Notes: a model not told the origin generated them from the sequence alone. A stretch of DNA of 64,000 nt from Phoronis australis (GCA_002633005.1 NMRA01000207.1:519470-583469), one strand, 5' to 3'. Positions 1-11,716 are shown, counted from the stretch's first letter. Program-made: numbers and translations.

Positions 1-884
1 AAAATGTGTCTGCATGAAAGAAAGTGTCTTTTGTCATAGCCAAACCAGCCTGCCTTGCTTACTAGAATTCAAAACTGGGTCGACTGAAAATCACTTTTAT
101 GAACACACGAATTCTAAAGATTTTGTATAGTTGATGTTATAAAACATATCCCAACAAAATGACCGTGTATTTGTCGTCATGACAACTTGGCGTAAGTTGC
201 ATTTATTGCCAGATTAATCAACTGAGACTGAAGGCAATTGACAGGAGAGTTAGTTAGGGGTCTAAACTGTTCTGTAATTAGAAGGTTGTCTTTGGTATAG
301 TTATTACCTACTACTAACAGTCAATGTGGCTGTTAACAGAATTAGCCGTCAAGCAGGGGAAACGGACTATTTTGTCTCTCTCCGCATTGTTTATCAGATG
401 TTTGCAGTTCTGTGAAATGGCGTAATCACATGATAAAATGAACAGTTTGTTATGGTTGTCCAGTTTTAATATTCTGCACAACCAATCACAGTCTTTTAAC
501 TCACTAAAGAGTGTTTAACAACATATTAGCATTTAACATGTAATTGCTAAATGCGTTAATTAGTTAATAAAGCTTTAAATCAAGGAGCATGTTGTTTCTA
601 CCTTTGTTGCCATGGCATTCGCTATTGGTCTGATGCTGAAAACTTGAGCAGTATAATGACTTTCTTAACACTTTGCAAAAATCTGCATTTCTTCTCATAT
701 TTTTGTATTATATTTTATTTTGCGATTATTTATACTCTCCCCCAAAGTTATGTAAACTAGGTGATGTCTGTCTCATTACAATTTACCAATAGATCGCCTT
801 ATACTCTGCTGCTCCATTCCTTGAATTTGACAAATTTCATCAAATTTGAGATCTCTATTATTACACTGACCGTGTATATTGCAG

Positions 885-982
885 GAGCACTGTTGGCGGG
901 TTCCTCAGATTTCTACGTCTTCTCTCCACTCACGACTGGGCCTCGTCGCCAGTAATCATCAACTTCAATCAAGAACTGAAGC
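885..982 (+). CDS. NOL6: NOL6 exon encoding the GGFLRFLRLL...ASSPVIINFNQEL segment
   Basis: The acceptor is ...tattgcag at 877-884 and the donor is GTAAGT at 983. The first base finishes a codon begun in an exon outside the window. Thirty-two full codons follow, and one base is left over and completed at 5158. The LRFLRLLSTHDW block is a hallmark of this part of NOL6. Confidence 0.9.
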
Positions 983-3900
983 GTAAGTATGTGATTTCAA
1001 CTCAGTAACAGTAGAGACGGCGTAAAAGACTCTCATCTTAGATCCGCATTCGTTTCTATTGAGCAATTATCGACAAAGATTGTTTATTGGCGAGTCGGAC
1101 ACATGTTTGCTCAAAGGACATGAGCACAAATGAAAGTCTCAGAGAATAACGTTCTGGACTGTGATGCGCTCATGTTTACATGGCTAAACCTTTATTTAAC
1201 AATTTAAAGTGAGAACTTCTAAACCTTTATTTAACAAATAATTTGTAAAGTGAGAACTTCTAAACCTTTATTTAACAATTGTAAAATGAGAACTTCTAAA
1301 CCTTTATTTAACAATTGTAAAGTAAAAACTTCTAAACCTTTATTTAACAATTGTAAAGTGAGAACTTCTAAACCTTTATTTAACAATTGTAAAGCAAAAA
1401 CTTCTAAACCTTTATTTAACAATTGTAAAGTGAGAACTTCTAAACCTTTATTTAACAATTGTAAAGTAAGAACTTCTAAACCTTTTATTATTTAACAATT
1501 GTAAAGTGAGAACTTAAGACCAAATTTCTGTCTGAAGTCTTAATAGTCACTTTCATAAAATAGTCTCCCGGGCAAGAATGTGCTTGTTAAAGTGTCTGAT
1601 TGTGAATTGCAGTGTGATGCGTTTTCTAAATGCTTGTCTGTTAAGTTTGTCTTGAGCGTTCACATTGTGTTTAAGTCCGACCAGTTTATTCCGTTCATGT
1701 TTTGCGTCTTCACCTCTTGTGTTCATTTGACGTAGCTGGCCCCTATGTATTTGTGTGACATGAAACGAGCAATCTCTTATGAAAGGCAAATATCGTGAAA
1801 TGGTTGTGACTTCACCTCAAAGCAAATGGTCTCCTGGTTGCTAAGACAGAAATTTATGGGTCAGTGACGTGATCTGCAGCTTGTCGTCTTCCTGCTGTCA
1901 CCACATCCTGTCTCTTGCCGCAGTGTCACGGTTCTGTTGATGGTACTTTCAAGTAGTGTACCTGAACATCTCGGCAAACTTACGATTTTTTTCGGTCATC
2001 TAACAAACCAAGAGCTTTTGCATACTGAACAAGTACTGCTGCATATAAAATGAGAAAGACTTTACCTAGGAATTTTTAATTAAGTTTTATTCAGTGTTTT
2101 TTTTTCAATAATTCTGATGCTCATTATTAACAGCATCTGAAGTGATTAATTAGATTTCGAGGCTTGTGGCTGTGAACTGTCGAACGATCTCTGTCTTGGG
2201 GTTGATCCGGAAAGTGCTAGAAAGCTTGTCTAGAATTACTCTGTGAAATGATGTGTTATGCCTAGCTTTAGATTAAGCTGCTGTTGTTTCCTCGTTCGTT
2301 TAAGGTTGTTTAAACTCGAAACTCAGAATCATAGTGTTTCTGAAGAAGCCTCCATTAGACCCAAGACTTCCAACAGTCTGTATAGTATACCTGCCAGTGG
2401 TCTCTTGCATGGAAAGTGACTAAAGGCTGAAGACAGAAATTTAGTGTTATGCTCCCATTTCACAATTGTTAATTAGTCATTGTTAATTAGTCATTATTAA
2501 TTAGTCATTGTTATTATTGGCATATCACTGGAAATAATTTGAAATAATTTGAAATAATTTGAAATAATTTGAACAAATTATCGACTAAGTAAGTAGCAGT
2601 TTTGGATATACTCTCAGATAATTTATTCGTTTAAAATTCATGAATTTTAATACTTTTTCAGAAATTGTTCTTTGGAGCGTAAGACCAAATTTCTATCTTT
2701 TAAGATAGAAATTTGGTCTTACGCTCCAAAAAAGGATTAAATGTCCATGTTAATGAAACAGACCTCTGGTTATACTTTCTTTGAAGTGAAAAGCATTTTT
2801 GTTACATTTACTAAAATACAGAATATCTTTGAGACATGGTTTCACGTTAGTTGCTGTTCCCCTAGTATGTTTTACTATACGTGCAACAATAGAGGGTGAT
2901 GCAAGTTACCCAGAAAAGTGCCACATTTCGGATCTGCATACGATTCCGTGGAGCTAACACAAATGTCGGACACAGACTGCGTTCAATATTCAGTATGTTT
3001 GCTCAGTGGAATTGAATGCAGAACCAAGATTCGGACCTTTATCTGGTCCGTTTACATTACTGTGTAGTGGATGGTAAAAACACCAGGGTAACAGCTAGCA
3101 CAAATAATGGACATGTGATCAATAGTTAGTAGCATGTGTTTGCTCAATGGAAGTGAATGCTGATCCAAGATACAGACCTTTTGTTGAGTCGCTTACGTCG
3201 AGTTCTGTTGTCCTATCGCAAGCTCCGCCCCTTGTGAAAAGTCACCGACAACGTGTTGTTTGTTTGGGTCGTGATTGGTCAGTTAAGCTGTCAGTCAAAA
3301 TCCTGGCGATAAGTTGACCCTATAGCTCACTGGGTTAACCTATTGCAAGCTCCGTCACCATGTGAAAAGTCATGGTCATGGTGTTGTTTGTCGGGTAAAA
3401 TGGCGACTTGGAAAGGCAGACAAAGGTGTGTCAAGAATGTTGCATTCTGATTGGTCAGTTAAACCTTCAGTTAAAGTCCTGGTGATAGGTCAATTATTGC
3501 AGGGGTTATAAACACATGCCAGGCAAAATAATTGTCGCATCAAGATAACTAGGAATCCGTATGTTTTGTAAAGATGTTATCAGGAGTGGTTGCTTTCCTC
3601 TTTAAATGTTGCATGCTCTATTCTGGCTGTTTTATGTGGCTGTATCACAGGGGCATTTAAACACCATCAGGAGACACTAGTGTACAATGGGCTAGGTCAC
3701 TCACAATGAAACGAATTAAAAGTTTTGATGGAATTACATTTAATTTTACAAAATAGTTGATATGAGTATTGTAGCATATTTTTAATAAATTATGCTTGAT
3801 CAAGATATTGGCAACTGTCTTTAGAGCCCTATATGACGGGGGACAGGGATGTCATATTTGGGATGTCTTTTGATACATAGACTGAGAAAAATGATGCTAA

Positions 3901-6900
3901 GCAATACCTCATACTTGTGACTTTTTTGATTTTTGATGGTTTTAGTGTGATCACATGTGCATTGAAAAGTTGCATCAGAGCACCTGGTTGGCTTTAAATT
4001 TTCATCTCAGCAGAAACCAATTACCCTGTCTAGATGAGCTAAGCACAGCTTAACAATAAATGGCTTATTAACAGTGAGTGTGTAATGTACCATTTGTAAT
4101 TAAGTGCTGGTAATAAAGCCTGAATATTACCAGCACTGTGGGCAGAATAAATTAATATTCAATGAAAGCACACTACACAAATAATGCATGGGATGTATAA
4201 TGTTTGTACTGGTGTGTATGTTAATAACTATTATTTAGTTCAAACGTGATTTAAAGCTTCATTTCGCCTTTTTAGTTGGCTGGAAAGTATGTTAATCAAA
4301 TTTGTCCTTTTACTCTAACTTGTAAAATTGATTTCGTGACTGTTTCTTAGTTCTGTCGTAATCCAAGGTCTCTATATGGCACACATTCAAGTTATATGGC
4401 AATCATCTCGCAAATTCGAGATGGCCACCTTAAACTCAGTCAGTGACAAGCTTTACGTGACTGAGGTATAATTGTTCAAAATGTTAGTTTTGCAATTTTT
4501 AGCTCCTAGTATACTTCAATTTACTAAATATTTGCTCAAGAAATGGATTTTCCCCTCTCATATTTGTGCGGAAAAATCGGCCTCTGTTTAATTTGCACAT
4601 TGGTTGCAACCATTTTTTAATTTTGCTATTCATTTTGTACATACAATTTTTCCGGACATTCTACTTATTTTGCTCACCCCGCTTCTTGAAAAAATTATTT
4701 AATTTTGCTCAAATATGTAGTCATAGTGGTTACCATTAGTGACACCACTGTTTTTGCAGAGCTTGGAAATTATAGTCTAACAAATCTTCAGCTTTCCCCA
4801 TTTCCATATTTCTTAAAGGGAATGTCAAACAACGGCAATAATTTCTGGCTTTTTATATCAAAATATCCCTTGTAAACAGAAACACGGAAATATTTAAATT
4901 TAACCAAACGTGACTTTATAACTTTGAGGTGACAGTTACTGATTGTCAAATTATGGCCTCGTTACATTTTGTTATTTACCTGTTTTTGTCAGCAAAAGAT
5001 TTGGAAATTTCAGGATCTTTATTGTTCTTTGTTATTAGCGGTAACTGTATCCAATTGAGATTACCTCGTTAAGTTACAGCTTTATCTTTAGTTTCCAACT
5101 TGAAGAGAATGTTTTTCATATTAGTTGAACACAGGACATTTTAACTCTGCTCCATAGATGATGAAATCACAGAAATACGCCAGAACTTTGCCAAACACAG
5201 GAAGTCTCTGCCTGCCATGTTCATCGTATCGACGTACAGCCACGAGCAATCTGTGTGGACGAGACACGGACCAGACGTGGTCATCCTGCAGAGGTTAGTT
5301 ACATTAGCAGGACAGTCCCTCAGGATACTGGAAGGACAGCTCTTAGGCGACACCATATCACCTGACTTCAAGGTGAGTAGTAAGAGCACCTGTGCATTAG
5401 AAGAAGAGGCAAAAGTAATTGGACAAAATATTGTTTTCCGCCACGACGGCTAATTTTATGAACAGTGAAAAATGGTAATCATATTGTGCCAGCAAAAACC
5501 TGGTTACAGAATGGCTTGGCTGCCTTACTAAATTAAAATGTTCTTGTTAATTCATTTTCATTTTCGATCGTGAGGGAAGGTAACCATGACGATGAATTTG
5601 GATACTGCTCGGCCATCTTGACGGGGAGTTTTGAGTCATTTTGCCTTTTGGCCCGAACTGTTTCTATGACATTATGTGCTGACCAACATTTTGCTGTAGC
5701 AATGTTTCACTGGCTTTTGAAGTGAATTGGCAAGTTATTTTGGCCATACCTGCAACGAACTTAGAAGACAAGGTTTAGAGTGTCAAATGTTTCACTTTGA
5801 AACCTTTTACTCTTTGAGTGTCACTAGATGTCACCTGTTCATGCCAGAAATCACCGTTTGTACTCCATAGGAACATCTGATTTCTTAAGCTGATATTTCT
5901 GTAAAGGTTTATGTTATGGTTATGTAGGACCCATGAAAAATGTATAAAATTGGCCAATTGTCTAACATCTTACATACTGCAGAACTTGCTGACCTGGTCG
6001 ATGAGAAACTTTCAGATACCGTGTTTCCTTGTACTGTTCTCCATAGCACTATATGAGGTATTACCAAAGATAGGACTTTATAATGATTTTCATGAAACAA
6101 CTCTCAAGTTGCATGTAACGGAAATATAACGATATTTCAGAAAATTGCAACAAAATTTTTGAGATTTCAACTTGAACATTTATATGAAATAAAATGTGAT
6201 TGTCAGGTTTTTCCCCATGGGTGTGTGGGCGCAGACTGTTACCTACCGGTGCTAATAGCTTTCGGTGCGACTGTAGAGTGAAGACGGGTTCGAGTTAATT
6301 ATATTAATCTTGACGGCACATTCACAAGCCTGCTCAAACAAAATGTCCGGCGTAATGTCTGTTCTATGATCCAGTCAGTGCTGCGAATCCTTGACTTGTG
6401 ATGAACATCTGAGACACTTTCAGCAACTGTTACACTCGTCGATTCAATAACCTTCTGTCTCTATAGCTGGCTCTCTATTGACCATCGCTGTAACTGCTGA
6501 TTCTCTTCAGTGCAACTCAGCTGTAACTCTCTTGCAACTAACTCAAATAACCCATGCCAGGGTACTTATAGTCTCTTACAATATTCTGAAACTTTTCACC
6601 TAGTATTAAAGCACATTCTAGAACTTTCCAGAAAGGCAATCATTCTACAAACATTCCAGAATGTTCCAGACTACATTAATCACTAACATGCTAGAATCTT
6701 GTAGAATGTTCCCCACCTTGGTATTGTAAACAAATTACATCATCACTGACCTGACCTCATGGGTCATGTCAATCAAGTGCTATCTGCTAGTATGCAAACA
6801 GAACAATAGAATAAAGTAATTCAACTAAAAGCAGTGTCTGTCTACTCCTGAGAGTGATCATGTTATTCATACCATTGTTTTGCTACGAGCATTTTTTGCT

Positions 6901-9827
6901 AAATTTTAGTAAAAAGGACATGGCTATGTGACACAAAATTATGGAAGATTAGTAAAGTAAAAAATGAAAATAATATAGGTTGTTAGCTTCCAAAAATGGA
7001 TACTTTTATTTAGATTTAAAATCTATACTCCGTTATAGGTAAGTAATCAGACTCGTCTCCTTCCTGACATGAATTAAAAGTGATTTCTAGCCATAAGAAG
7101 AGCTAACTGGTCATTGCCTATTAAGTCATTTATCACAATGGGTTTAGTTTTAGTTACCATGACAATATGGTCATCAGGAGATTGCTAGGCAATTTCTTTA
7201 GGAAATAATTATGAGAATGCCGTGATAGTGCTTTGGAGGATTGCAGGTGTGAAGAAAGATTTTTTTATCCTATGAGTTTGTTTTATGAAAAGCAACTTAA
7301 GACTTAAAGAAGCATGGAACACAAAAGCTCATAAAAATATCTTTTAAGCAATCTCTGACGAAATTACCATCTTGCAACGTCTTCTACAGATTTATAGAGT
7401 TATACACTTTTCTCTTAGAGAGAATTTGTAGACAAAAATCACAAAATTCACGATTTTTGAAATACACGCGAAGGAAAAACTCTGTAGTCACCACAGAGTT
7501 TCCACTCTTGCTCTCACCTATGATAAATGCGCACATGCACGAGTCACACTCATTCGACAAACTCCTGACTGGCAAGACAGATATTAACGTCAGATTATCA
7601 TATGTACTCACACTCTGAATATGAGGTAGACAGCACACAGTATGAGGCATGCCCCCTGAGGTAGACAGCACAGTATGAGGCATGCCCCCTGAGGTAGACA
7701 GCACAGTATGAGGCATGCCCCCTGAGGTAGACAGCACAGTATGAGGCATGCCCCTAAAGCAAGCAATTTTCTAAAACTAATTCCAACTGCATCAATCCTA
7801 CGTTACCTTTATAACTAATTTTAAACAGTTAGGAATTACATCAATTGGTTCTTAATCGGCCTGGCTGCTACTTAGAGTTGACATTCTGTTTGTTTAGATC
7901 AAAGGTCAAAGGTCACATTTCCATAGGTCCTACATCTATGTTTTGCCATACCGATTAAAGAGTCGTACTTTGCCTTGTTGGGAGAAAAATAGACGTTGTG
8001 ATGACCAGTTGACATATCGTTTTTTTTAATTTGAAACTAAAGGAAAAATGCTATGATATCAATAGAAATTCAAAATCTTTACGAACAAAGTGTGAAAATG
8101 TCTGGTGGACATGTTAAATTATGTTTCAGTGGGGGAGATCACTCTGAATAATGCAATTAGGTCCGACTGTTTTTCGCATTGCAAGCCTCTTTATGAAATT
8201 TGGTCTTACGCTCTACACAAGTCAACTACTTTTGAAAAATATGGTTGTCCGAATCTCGTGTGAAAAACGCGAAACACTGCTCTTGGGATGTATGACATAA
8301 CAGTTGACTGTAAACAGTAATTGCACAGATATCAGGTCCTCAGTAGGCCAGGGTGGTAATATAGAGACCTGTGGTTCCATTCCCTGTTGGGGTTCCTGAT
8401 TTTTCTTTGTTTACTTGATATATTTCACTGTTGGCCAACCTCAACATCTACATGTTTACCATTTCTGAAAAACAGTTGAATCACACTTGAACAAAAGTGC
8501 AAAGTCTCTGAGAATATCCAAATAACTTCATCTATTTACTGAGTTTTGTAGGTTATTTCTACATTGTGATGCACTCATAATTACTTCGCTAAACGCTTAT
8601 TCTTGGAACTGTGAAGTCGGACCATAAGACCACATTTTCGTCTTTAGTCACTTTTCATGTAACACTCCTGAATTCAGTTTGTAGCGACCTGTAAGTGTCA
8701 TTGTGTCATTATGTCACTGTGTCATCGTGTCATTGTGTCACTGTGTCATTGTGTCATCGTGTCACTGTGTCATCGTGTCATTGTGTCATCGTGTCACTGT
8801 GTCACCGNCACTGTGTCATCGTGTCATCGTGTCATTGTGTCACTGTGTCATTGTGTCACTGTGTCATCGTGTCACTGTGTCATCGTGTCACCGTGTCACT
8901 GTGTCATTGTGCCGGCCTATCCTAGGTTAACAAACATGCCTACAATGTTAGGATTTGAAAATACAGGTAGTCTTCAAAAATTGTTGAAAAATTTCATTTC
9001 AAAAGGGAAGTAAAATAAGTTGTTAGTGTTTGTTTCAAAATTAGTCATTTAAAAAGAGTAGAGCACCTTTGAAATTGCACATTTTTGAACCTTTGATATC
9101 ACTTTAAAGCATGGTTGATTGAATTAAACATCATATTTTCTCTGCTTTCAGCTTGTCTTCCGACCGCCACTTGATGCATATGATGTTCTCATCCATCTCC
9201 GCCTCAAACATGTTCCTCGCCACTGCCAAGCTGTGGACCCCTCCGCAACTGTCAATCACCCTTACTTCCAAGATGGCCACCGTGAAAAGGAAACAAGATG
9301 TCTGCCAGCTGTGAGCTTTGACCCTGTCCAGTGTTACCTACAGGAGTTGAAGGCATCCTTTGATGACGTCGCCCTGTTTTTTCACGATATTTTTGGTGGA
9401 CTTGTCATCGGAGTGTTATGGAAACCACACATTCATGAAGCGCAAGCATTCAAGGTGAGAGATTCCTGCTACATACTGTGTATGTTACCATGGTCTTTGT
9501 CTTTAGAGGTCTGTCAAGTTAGTTTATCATGCTAAAAAGACAATATCAAACTTGTGATGTTAATGATTTACCATAAATTTTCACGGACAGTTAGTTGGAA
9601 TATCTCTGTGTTGGTTGGCATCATGCTTTGCTGATCATGCTGGGTTCTGTTGTTTGTATTTTTAGGTAAGCAATTTGTACCAGCGCATGGTCCGCACCAC
9701 CTCGTCGGATGTCCAGCTCGTGGCCAACTTTGACGCTTACTTAGAGGACTTCAGAATTATGGGACAGGGTTTGGTGGACAGCATTGAGTCAAAAATCAAA
9801 ATCTCAATAAAGCCTGGTGATCAGTGA
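885..9827 (+). CDS. NOL6: NOL6 (nucleolar protein 6 / Nrap / yeast Utp22 homologue), C-terminal part, 4 exons
   Basis: Joined exons 885-982, 5158-5372, 9152-9454 and 9666-9827 give 258 codons plus a stop and match the C-terminal end of NOL6. Clear family blocks are GGFLRFLRLLSTHDW, SVWTRHGPDVVILQRL, VFRPPLDAYDVLIHL, ALFFHDIFGGLVIGVLWKP and FDAYLEDFRIMGQGLVD. NOL6 is a nucleolar component of the small-subunit processome (Utp22 with Rrp7 in yeast) and acts in early 18S pre-rRNA processing. All three introns (983-5157, 5373-9151, 9455-9665) have GT-AG ends. Phases agree: exon 1 leaves one base that the next exon completes, and the other two junctions are phase 0. The protein is continuous across the first long intron, so no exon seems missing there. 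Upstream exons lie outside the window; I found none in 1-884. The frame is intact, so the gene is probably functional. Confidence 0.93.
1184..1516. repeat. 36-bp minisatellite in a NOL6 intron
   Basis: About nine tandem copies of a 36-bp unit (core AACTTCTAAACCTTTATTTA followed by ACAATTGTAAAG and GTGAG). A few base changes (GTGAG, GTAAA, GCAAA) and small insertions near 1238 and 1485 separate the copies. Reading frames through it on both strands are repeat artefacts. Confidence 0.95.
1515..2449. mobile_element. Possible non-autonomous DNA element with about 42-bp inverted ends
   Basis: The left end begins TAAGACCAAATTTCTGTCT and contains TAGTCACTTTCAT near 1555. The right end (2408-2449) is its inverted counterpart: GGAAAGTGACTAAAGG ... 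AGACAGAAATTTAGTGTTA. No coding content is seen. The same terminal motif recurs at 8193-8219 and 8624-8660 in the next NOL6 intron, and in the palindrome at 2671-2730. The boundaries are inferred from the inverted ends only; no target-site duplication was identified. Confidence 0.5.
2464..2573. repeat. Two short tandem arrays (15 bp and 10 bp units)
   Basis: Positions 2464-2519 hold about 3.5 copies of a 15-bp unit (TTGTTAATTAGTCAT), and 2531-2573 hold four exact copies of the 10-bp unit GAAATAATTT plus a partial copy. Confidence 0.9.
2671..2730. repeat. Perfect palindrome, 29-bp arms, 2-bp spacer
   Basis: The left arm, 2671-2699, begins TTTGGAGCGTAAGACCAAAT. The right arm, 2702-2730, is its exact reverse complement. 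The arm shares the AAGACCAAATTTCT motif with the ends of the element at 1515-2449 and with 8193-8219. It could be a foldback remnant of two element ends joined head to head. Confidence 0.92.
3206..3498. repeat. Local diverged direct duplication
   Basis: Blocks 3212-3322 and 3341-3498 both run CCTAT(C/T)GCAAGCTCCG..., GTGAAAAGTCA..., GTGTTGTTTG..., TGATTGGTCAGTTAA and TCCTGG(C/T)GATA, with a 40-50 bp insertion in the second. A second loose pair is at 2985-3060 and 3118-3190 (TTTGCTCA(G/A)TGGAA(T/G)TGAATGC). Confidence 0.6.
5158..5372 (+). CDS. NOL6: NOL6 exon encoding the EITEIRQNFAKHRKSLPAMF...LGDTISPDFK segment
   Basis: The acceptor AG is at 5156-5157 and the donor GTGAGT begins at 5373. 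The exon takes two bases to complete the codon split from 982, then has 71 full codons and ends in phase 0. The SVWTRHGP and LVTLAGQSLRILE blocks align with the NOL6 family. Confidence 0.92.
6614..6712. promoter_or_regulatory. Cluster of three heat-shock-element-like arrays
   Basis: 6616-6633 reads TTC-ta-GAA-ct-TTC-ca-GAA, four perfect alternating nTTCn/nGAAn pentamers. 6654-6670 reads TTC-ca-GAA-tg-TTC-ca-GA. 6694-6711 reads GAA-tc-TTg-ta-GAA-tg-TTC with one mismatch. This is the canonical binding pattern of heat-shock factor HSF1. The cluster lies in the 3.8-kb NOL6 intron, in a stretch (about 6215-6850) unlike its surroundings and perhaps an inserted element; AATAAA is present at 6812. 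Binding is inferred from sequence only. Confidence 0.5.
7304..8190. repeat. Dispersed repeat in NOL6 intron, shared with both GPCR-flanking duplicates
   Basis: 7304-7545 aligns with 31631-31862 and 43261-43492 (TTAAAGAAGCATGG..., AAAATTCACGATTTTTGAA, ACCACAGAGTTTCC, TATGATAAATGCG). 7886-8190 aligns with 31880-32175 and 43510-43805. The intron copy has about 340 extra bp that include a 33-bp minisatellite. No protein is recognisable; it looks like an unclassified, probably non-autonomous, transposable element. Confidence 0.75.
7622..7753. repeat. 33-bp minisatellite, 4 copies
   Basis: Four tandem copies of GAGGTAGACAGCACAGTATG + AGGCATGCCCCCT, the first with a 2-bp CA insertion. It lies inside the insertion of the dispersed repeat 7304-8190. 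Confidence 0.95.
8343..8396 (+). repeat. tRNA-like (SINE-type) A/B box remnant, weak
   Basis: TAGGCCAGGGTGG resembles an RNA polymerase III A box, and GGTTCCATTCC 28 bp later resembles a B box. The stretch does not fold as a full tRNA, so at best it is a decayed SINE head. Confidence 0.2.
8695..8911. repeat. 8-bp minisatellite, about 27 copies, with one N
   Basis: Tandem GTGTCAYY units (GTGTCATT, GTGTCACT, GTGTCATC, GTGTCACC). The N at 8808 interrupts the register, so the true array length is uncertain. Three plus-strand frames stay open through it only because the unit lacks stops. Confidence 0.97.
9152..9454 (+). CDS. NOL6: NOL6 exon encoding the LVFRPPLDAYDVLIHL...GVLWKP segment
   Basis: A pyrimidine tract and AG end at 9151; the donor GTGAGA begins at 9455. 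There are 101 codons in phase 0. It holds the most conserved C-terminal NOL6 stretch, including FDPVQCYLQELKASFDDVAL and FFHDIFGGLVIGVLWKP. Confidence 0.94.
9666..9827 (+). CDS. NOL6: NOL6 terminal exon with stop
   Basis: The acceptor tttttag ends at 9665. Fifty-three codons and TGA at 9825-9827 follow. The segment VANFDAYLEDFRIMGQGLVD matches the NOL6 C-terminus, where the family also ends soon after. Confidence 0.92.
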   Translation, partial: VSNLYQRMVRTTSSDVQLVANFDAYLEDFRIMGQGLVDSIESKIKISIKPGDQ

Positions 9828-9843
9828 TTAGATTTGGAAATTG

Positions 9844-9849
9844 AATAAA
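9844..9849 (+). terminator. Polyadenylation signal AATAAA of NOL6
   Basis: AATAAA lies 16 bases after the NOL6 stop codon, which would give a very short 3' UTR. A later signal could also be used. Confidence 0.5.
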
Positions 9850-11568
9850 AAATCTTTTTTCTGTATTCTTGCATTCAACTTATCTTGTATTAGGTGGGCC
9901 AGTGATGCGGGAATTGACTTGCTCGGTAATCTCCAGTTTGCTTTGATGGTTGCTTTCCTCTTTCCACTGAGGTATAATTCATACCCGGTAAAGTTTGACA
10001 AGGTGGAGATAACTCCAAAATAATGTGGACTGGTGTTGTACACACTTACGCAAGGTACGTGTAACATCGTAAAATCTCACTATTTTCGGACAAAAGTAAT
10101 CACCAAATTGTCCTCTTCTCATTTTTAATGCCTTCTTACGTCATTGTGAGTGGCCAGAAGATATCAATTTTTTGAATGATTGTAGCTATCATCGTGGTGT
10201 AAAATATTAATTTGGTGCAATATATTAAAGGGGAAATGAAATTTCAGCTGTCGGCCATATTGTGTCCTAAACTGGTGAGATTTTACGGTACAAAGTTAAG
10301 TAGTCCAAACTTGTACGTTCAAAAGCTTACTGCACATCTTCTGGTTGCATGTAGTGTCTGCTCATCACTTCCGCAACACAAGTCCCATTCACCTCATGTT
10401 TTATAATGGAGACTTTGTATGGTAAAATATCACCAATTTAGGACACAGTATGGTGGATCAATACGTCATGTGGCCTTCGCACACAAGTTTTTTGACAGGA
10501 AGTCTTTTTATTGTTGTAGTTGTAGAAATTTGAACAGGTGGAACAAATGTATCTAGTTTGCACCTTCAACTACTTTTGATGACATGTGTACAGCAGGTCA
10601 GTCCTAGAATTTTGGCGTTTTTTTCCAGCATGTATTATGATCTCCAATTTCAAATTGCGTACTTTGCTACTTGAATACACTGTTGGGTAAAGAGTGCTGC
10701 TTTAACTCTCATTTTGGCAATTAGGAAGTTCAGGTCAGTGTACTTCGTTATCAAAGGTCATGGGTGACCAGAGCGACTGATTCAGTGGTTGTTTTAAAGA
10801 GAACGTATGGCAGTAAACAAGCAATCATTCACCTCGAACTATGGAATGCATGAATACGCTGCAGCGGCAGTGATATGCAGGGACTTTACAGACTTTCAAG
10901 TCCATTTTCAGGTTTTGTAGATAGAAAACATTGAGTCCAAAGATTGAGAAAGATGGTGAACGATGTAATCCAGAATCAAGAAAATTCATTTTCTGGGGGG
11001 AATTTCTGTATCCCAAATCCTAAAGCCTGTCCAAATTCAAGAAGCGCTACCATAGTTTGCATCGGACAATATTATGAAAAAAAATGTCGGCATTCACAAC
11101 AATGTTAGCAAATGAAAAAATGACAATTTTGGTAGTTATTTTTGTCCAAAACTTCTAGTAGAGATTTTTTTTTGACACAGACTCTCTGTAAACACATTCT
11201 TAGGCTTGAAAACAGACATCAAGTAAATAATTATATTGATGTCACAGTGGTAAACTTACTTAATGTTTGTGCTACAGGTCGTCTGGAGTTTGATTTGTAT
11301 GATTCTGCAGTTGGATTGGTCAATAGGAAGAGAAAATTAATGTTATTTTGACAATTATTTACATTGAGAGTAACTGTACTGTAACTAGTCTTCTAGGTCT
11401 GACTGGAGGGTAGTATGGCACCTGATCATTTTTCTTCTGTACAAAAGGGGTTCTTGTAAAACTATAGAGTAAGGCATTGTTGTCTGTTGTATAATTTTAT
11501 ACAAACTTGCTAGAATGCACCCTATGCAAGCTAGCACAGGCGAAAAAACAAACACACAAACTCAAGCA

Positions 11569-11571
<3 letters not shown>

Positions 11572-11599
<28 letters not shown>
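11572..11599. repeat. (CA)n microsatellite
   Basis: About 14 CA dinucleotides, preceded by less regular ACACA runs from 11548. Confidence 0.95.
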
Positions 11600-11716
11600 C
11601 TGGTGTACCTTTATCAGTTTCATGATATGCTTTTACTGCTGCTATTGTTTCATTTCTTACCTGGAGATAAGAAATGATCAGTGTTACATGTATGGATGCC
11701 ATTTTGTATCCTGTTA

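Larger units (their letters stand above)
9828..11716. other. Intergenic stretch without recognisable gene
   Basis: After the NOL6 poly(A) signal I see only short, unconserved frames and AT-rich sequence. A (CA)n microsatellite occupies 11572-11599. Confidence 0.6.

Noticed and set aside
1231-1495. Open frames with KPLFNNCK-type repeats on both strands
   Set aside because: They come from the 36-bp minisatellite, whose length is a multiple of three and whose unit lacks stops.
1184-1516. CRISPR array
   Set aside because: Units are contiguous without unique spacers and the genome is eukaryotic; it is a minisatellite. The same holds for 7622-7753 and 8695-8911.
8695-9013. Three overlapping Ser/Cys/His-rich open frames
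   Set aside because: Translation of the 8-bp tandem array in all phases.
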